Origin: Skeletonema marinoi
Lineage: Eukaryota > Bacillariophyta > Thalassiosirophyceae > Thalassiosirales > Thalassiosiraceae
Direction of reading: 5' to 3'
Assembly: GCA_030544225.1 (NCBI GenBank)
Contig: CM060488.1
Coordinates: forward strand, 186,001 to 250,000
Length of the DNA stretch: 64,000 nucleotides
The notes beneath the pieces were generated by a model. That model was not told the origin of the DNA. It searched no databases and saw only the letters and a program-made list of their open reading frames with translations. Positions 60,080 to 64,000 of the stretch are shown in pieces. Position numbers and translations under genes: made by a program. Positions within the stretch are counted from its first letter, which is position 1. Each line of letters opens with the position of its first letter.

Positions 60080-62809
60080 ATGAAAGAAGGTAGGAGAAGA
60101 TCCTGTAGCAGCGCCTACATTGCAATTATTGCTCTTTTGGCGTGCTCGATAAGCGGAATCTCGGGCTTCACAACAATACATCCAAAAATAAAGCCGACAT
60201 CAACACATCATGTACTTCACTCACAAGCCACTGACGAGGCGGGCTCCTTTGATCCAAACTCTGGCTACATTTCCGAGGCTGATATTGCATCTAAGGCAAA
60301 TGAACTCCTTTCCGAGTCAAAAGACGTTATCGATTTACCCGATGAGATAGCATCTTCCTTCATGCAATATGCCCTCAGCATTATATTGGGTCGAGCACTC
60401 CCCGATGCACGTGATGGGATGAAACCCGTCCATCGTAGGATATTATATGCCATGAATGGCTTGGGATTGAATCCGAGTAGTTCGTACAGAAAGTGTGCAC
60501 GTGTTGTGGGTGAAGTGCTCGGCAAGTATCATCCTCACGGAGATAATGCCGTGTATGATGCACTGGTTCGACTTGCTCAAGATTTCTCCACAAATGCACC
60601 ATTGATTGATGGGCATGGTAACTTTGGTAGTATTGATGCTGATCCTGCCGCGGCAATGCGTTATACGGAATGCAAGTTGTCAAAGATTGCTGCAGAAACT
60701 CTCTTGGATGATATCAATATGGATACGGTTGAATTTTTACCAAACTTTGATGGTAATGAATATGAACCGAGTGTATTGCCTGCCAAGGTTCCCTTGCTCT
60801 TACTGAATGGAGGTGCGGGTATTGCTGTGGGTATGGCGACGAATATTCCTCCTCACAACTTGGAAGAGTTGATGACTGCGTGTATGGCAATGACTAAAAG
60901 TAGGAACGAGGGCGAGGAGGAGGTTACAGACAATGCATTGATGAGAATGATCCCAGGACCTGACTTTCCGACAGCAGCAACTATTATTGGTAAGTCTGGG
61001 GCGAGAAAACTCTTCACGACTGGCAACGGGGGTATTGTCATGCGTGCAGTTATGCATCTGGAGCAAGTTAAGGGGAAGAAATCAAAGCGTAACGCCATTA
61101 TTGTTACCGAACTACCCTATCAAGTGAACAAGGCTGCCTTGATGGAACGTATTGCCACTCTAGTGAACGAAAAGAAATTGGATGGTATTGCTGATTTGCG
61201 TGATGAAAGTGATCGTGATGGTATTAGGGTTGTTATCGAATTGAAGAGAGATGCTGTGGCGGCTGTAGTGCAGAACAATCTCTTCAAGAAGACACCACTG
61301 CAGACAACCTTCTCAGGAAACTTCTTGGCCTTGTTCGGTAGTGGTACTGTTCCTCAACGGTTTACTCTTCGTGAAGCTCTCGACTGTTTTCTTGATTTTC
61401 GCTTCCAGACGATCAGGAATAAATGCGTGTTTCAGTTGGACAAGGTTGAAAATAGAATCCATATTGTTGAGGGCCTTTTGATCGCACTTGACTATACAGA
61501 TGAAGTGATTGAGATCGTTAGGGGCGCTCCCGATCAAGCATCAGCTCGTGCGGCTCTGATGGATCCGGAAAATACCAGATTTTGTTTGTCTAGTGCACAA
61601 ACTGATGCTGTGCTCAAGCTACAACTTGGGCAGCTTACTCGGTTGAACGGGGACAAACTTACAGACGAGCGTAAAACGCTTGCAGAAAGTCAGGCAAGCC
61701 TCCGGAACCTTCTGACGAGCGATAAAACTGTGCACGATACAATGGTGGAAGAGTTCGAGGCTATCAAGAAGAAGTTTGGAGTGCCTCGTAGGTCCAAAAT
61801 ATTGCCAGAAGAAGGCGAAAAGGAAGAGATCGATCTAGTGCAGAATAAGCGATCTGTTATCGTTGTTACAAGAGGTGGGTATATCAAGCGAATGCCATTG
61901 AAGACATTTGAAAGTCAAAATCGTGGAACTCGGGGAAAGAAGGGGACATCCAGTGCTACAGATGACAATGAGGTAGCTCACTGTTTCACATGTAACGATC
62001 ACGACACTATTTTGATGACAACTCAAAGTGGCATTGCGTATGGATTAAGAGGATACCAAGTTCCAGAGGGTGGTCGAACTGCCAAGGGTGCTCCTATACC
62101 CTCAGTCTTGCCCGTGAAGGCGGATGATGTTGTCACTTCCGTTCTCCCAGTTTCACAATTCTCATCAGATGAGTTCATTGTGCTGGCGACAGAGTTTGGA
62201 TGGATCAAAAAGACGCCACTCGCTGCATTTGAAAAGCTTACTTCTCGTGGACTAATCATTGCAACTCTGGCAGATGGGGATAGACTCAATTGGTGCGAAA
62301 GATGCACTGACGCCGATGACATTCTAGTGAGCTCAACAAGGGGTCAATCAACACGTTTTCATGCCAAGGACATGAGACCAACGAGTAGAACTAGTCGAGG
62401 CGTGAAGTCTATGACACTGAAAAAAGGAGACACCATCGCCGATATGAATGTACTGAAGGAAGACGACAAATTTCTATTATGCATGACGACTGAAGGTTAT
62501 GGCAAACGCGTCAAGACTGAGGAATTCAGAACAACCAAACGGGGTGGTTCTGGTGTGATTGCAATCAAATTCAAAGCCGGCCGAGTCGATGACAGGGTGA
62601 GCACCATGCGCGTAGTCAACGAAGAAGATGAAATTCTTCTCATTACTTCTCAAGGTGTTATGGTGAGACAACAGGTGAAAGATATTCCAGTTCAAGGACG
62701 TGCTGCCACCGGTGTAGTCGTACAAAAGGTTGATGTTAGAAATGGTGATAGCATTAGCACAGTTAGTATCGTGCCCCAAAAAGACATGGTATCTGAAGAA
62801 TTAGAGTGA
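60080..62809 (+). CDS. GYRA: DNA gyrase subunit A, plastid-targeted
   Basis: 909 aa, one exon. Residues 1-30 are a signal peptide ([18 protein letters not shown]) followed by Phe (GFTTIHP), a plastid motif. The bacterial-type GyrA follows at about 80: [36 protein letters not shown], and the DNA-cleaving Tyr in [11 protein letters not shown] (near 195). The C-terminal pinwheel is complete with several repeats ([24 protein letters not shown]) and a GyrA-box-like [10 protein letters not shown]. It would supercoil plastid (perhaps also mitochondrial) DNA with a nuclear-encoded GyrB. At the position of E. coli Ser83, the main quinolone-resistance site, there is Asn (HGDNAVYD). Confidence 0.93.
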   Translation: MKEGRRRSCSSAYIAIIALLACSISGISGFTTIHPKIKPTSTHHVLHSQATDEAGSFDPNSGYISEADIASKANELLSESKDVIDLPDEIASSFMQYALSIILGRALPDARDGMKPVHRRILYAMNGLGLNPSSSYRKCARVVGEVLGKYHPHGDNAVYDALVRLAQDFSTNAPLIDGHGNFGSIDADPAAAMRYTECKLSKIAAETLLDDINMDTVEFLPNFDGNEYEPSVLPAKVPLLLLNGGAGIAVGMATNIPPHNLEELMTACMAMTKSRNEGEEEVTDNALMRMIPGPDFPTAATIIGKSGARKLFTTGNGGIVMRAVMHLEQVKGKKSKRNAIIVTELPYQVNKAALMERIATLVNEKKLDGIADLRDESDRDGIRVVIELKRDAVAAVVQNNLFKKTPLQTTFSGNFLALFGSGTVPQRFTLREALDCFLDFRFQTIRNKCVFQLDKVENRIHIVEGLLIALDYTDEVIEIVRGAPDQASARAALMDPENTRFCLSSAQTDAVLKLQLGQLTRLNGDKLTDERKTLAESQASLRNLLTSDKTVHDTMVEEFEAIKKKFGVPRRSKILPEEGEKEEIDLVQNKRSVIVVTRGGYIKRMPLKTFESQNRGTRGKKGTSSATDDNEVAHCFTCNDHDTILMTTQSGIAYGLRGYQVPEGGRTAKGAPIPSVLPVKADDVVTSVLPVSQFSSDEFIVLATEFGWIKKTPLAAFEKLTSRGLIIATLADGDRLNWCERCTDADDILVSSTRGQSTRFHAKDMRPTSRTSRGVKSMTLKKGDTIADMNVLKEDDKFLLCMTTEGYGKRVKTEEFRTTKRGGSGVIAIKFKAGRVDDRVSTMRVVNEEDEILLITSQGVMVRQQVKDIPVQGRAATGVVVQKVDVRNGDSISTVSIVPQKDMVSEELE

Positions 62810-62873
62810 TGACATTAAATCGGATGCCATGAAACTGAAACAACGATAAACCATCTATTTTAGAATATACAAG

Positions 62874-64000
62874 TTACATGTTTTTGGATCTTTCCAGCGC
62901 TATGCGCATGGCGTTTTTGCAACCATCGTAGATGCCGATTTTGTTGTTTGCTTCGATTGAGTTGTTCATTGTTTCGATCAACTTCGTGGTCAAGAAAAGT
63001 TCAACATATCGAACAGCTTCTGGGACCTCGCGAACTTCAAGTGTACCATCACCAAGTTCAGATGCACGCATTGCTGAGTAAGCTTCGTGATCTCCAACTC
63101 TGCGAATCATGAGCTTGGGGATGGGATAAAATGCGAGCTCACTCGGCTTACAGCAAAGAACATCTGCGACGTTGCATAGGATATCAGTCGTAGCAACAGC
63201 AGTGAAGTAATCGTCGTATGTGAACAAGGTAACATTCTTCTTTGGCTCTTCGGTAAGCATCTTCTCACGGAATGATTGAACGCCCTTCATGTCAACAACC
63301 TTGTCATAATCCATGTCATTTGACTCAAGTGCCCCAATAAAAGCTTCCTTCATATGCTCGTGGTCAGCAGCGTTCAAGAACAATTGGACCTTTCCTTGCT
63401 TCACAAGACCTGAAAGAGCACCGACCAAGTTAACAATAAACTTTCGTTGAGCACCAGCGCCTCCGACAGGGATAATAATACGGAGTGGCTTCCCCGCCTT
63501 TCTACGAGCTGTGCGACGGGCAGATGCATCAGGAATGCCCTCCACCAAGTCACGAGGAATCCAGTGCCCAGCAATTTGCACCTGGTCCTCTGGAACTCCC
63601 ATCTTCAACAGGGAATGATAGTTCGAAGGACCTTGGACGAGGTTCAAGCAGCCTGGAACTACTACAAACCATTGCGCATGATTATCAATGACCAAATTAA
63701 TGACATTCTTGAACCCGGCAGCAACAGCAGCACAGGCAACCATCGAGTGACTTGCAATAATAGGTGAATTCTTGTCCAGACCATTAATGAGTGGAACCAT
63801 GTGCTCCGCAAACTGGTAGGTCATTCGAAGAGAATCTTCATCTCCCGACTTTGTTAAACTGCCCCAAAACTTTTCTACTGAGCCACCAAGCTCAGATGCT
63901 AATCTTGATCCTTTGGAATACATTTTGTCCATGTCTTTGATAAGTTGTGCCTCTTCTGATTCAATGTTGAGGAAATCATGGAAGAAGGTCTCTCTGTCCT
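62874..64000 (-). CDS. Unrecognised alpha/beta protein, 5' end beyond window
   Basis: The frame stays open past the ATG at 63932 to the window edge (DRETFFHDFLNIESEE), so the gene starts outside. Visible are 375 residues of alternating helices and strands: LRIIIPVGGAGAQRKFIVNL is a Gly-rich loop at a strand end, VQLFLNAADHEHMKEAF and VTLFTYDDYF follow, and LCCKPSELAFYPIPKLMIRRVG looks like a conserved substrate loop. The two-domain look with a glycine loop suggests a GT-B-like glycosyltransferase, but I cannot name a family. It converges on gyrase A (64 bp between stops). Confidence 0.6.
   Translation of the reverse strand, partial: DRETFFHDFLNIESEEAQLIKDMDKMYSKGSRLASELGGSVEKFWGSLTKSGDEDSLRMTYQFAEHMVPLINGLDKNSPIIASHSMVACAAVAAGFKNVINLVIDNHAQWFVVVPGCLNLVQGPSNYHSLLKMGVPEDQVQIAGHWIPRDLVEGIPDASARRTARRKAGKPLRIIIPVGGAGAQRKFIVNLVGALSGLVKQGKVQLFLNAADHEHMKEAFIGALESNDMDYDKVVDMKGVQSFREKMLTEEPKKNVTLFTYDDYFTAVATTDILCNVADVLCCKPSELAFYPIPKLMIRRVGDHEAYSAMRASELGDGTLEVREVPEAVRYVELFLTTKLIETMNNSIEANNKIGIYDGCKNAMRIALERSKNM

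Overview
The window reads as nuclear DNA of a photosynthetic stramenopile, most likely a centric diatom of the Thalassiosira type (inference). Genes are dense on both strands, with none or a few short GT-AG introns (45-115 nt). Several proteins start with a signal peptide followed by an alanine-phenylalanine plastid motif of the diatom ASAF type. A bacterial-type gyrase A carries such a leader, and a captured leucine-rich-repeat fragment resembles a family common in Thalassiosirales. No prokaryotic operons, rRNA, convincing tRNA or CRISPR were found.

Layout. 1-3241 (minus) is the 5' part of a soluble-adenylyl-cyclase-like gene running off the left edge. A second, complete copy lies inverted at 15743-20748 (plus). 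Between them are an FMN 2-hydroxyacid dehydrogenase, a TPR-methyltransferase, two foldback repeats, a 3.1 kb DNA transposon with 728-bp terminal inverted repeats (7636-10747), a smaller inverted-repeat element, a PHO88/SND3-ankyrin fusion and an RNA exonuclease. After the complete cyclase come an unrecognised membrane protein, a rhomboid-like pseudoprotease, a class I cyclic-nucleotide phosphodiesterase (minus) and, head to head with it, a full-length nitric oxide synthase (plus). Next are a coiled-coil protein, a MAPKKK-like kinase with Tudor-like and DEK_C-like domains, MutY, a fasciclin-like plastid protein, an E2/protein-X-like acyltransferase and a SpoU-type RNA methyltransferase. 41.9-44.7 kb is a satellite of about 185-bp units. 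The right part holds plastid-targeted proteins, a metallo-beta-lactamase-fold hydrolase, a histidine-phosphatase-like protein with an RAG motif, an HMG-CoA synthase fused to a ketoacyl-synthase domain, gyrase A and an edge-truncated unrecognised gene.

How they may work together. The most striking theme is second-messenger signalling: two cyclases, a phosphodiesterase and a nitric oxide synthase within about 30 kb. PDE and NOS share one 813-bp divergent promoter region that holds a duplicated dyad. All four proteins carry RRxS motifs of the protein kinase A type, six of them in a tandem array in the left cyclase. A linked NO/cyclic-nucleotide circuit is inference; the gene identities and motifs are read from the sequence. 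Positions of splice sites were chosen by eye from GT-AG consensus, frame and family alignment.
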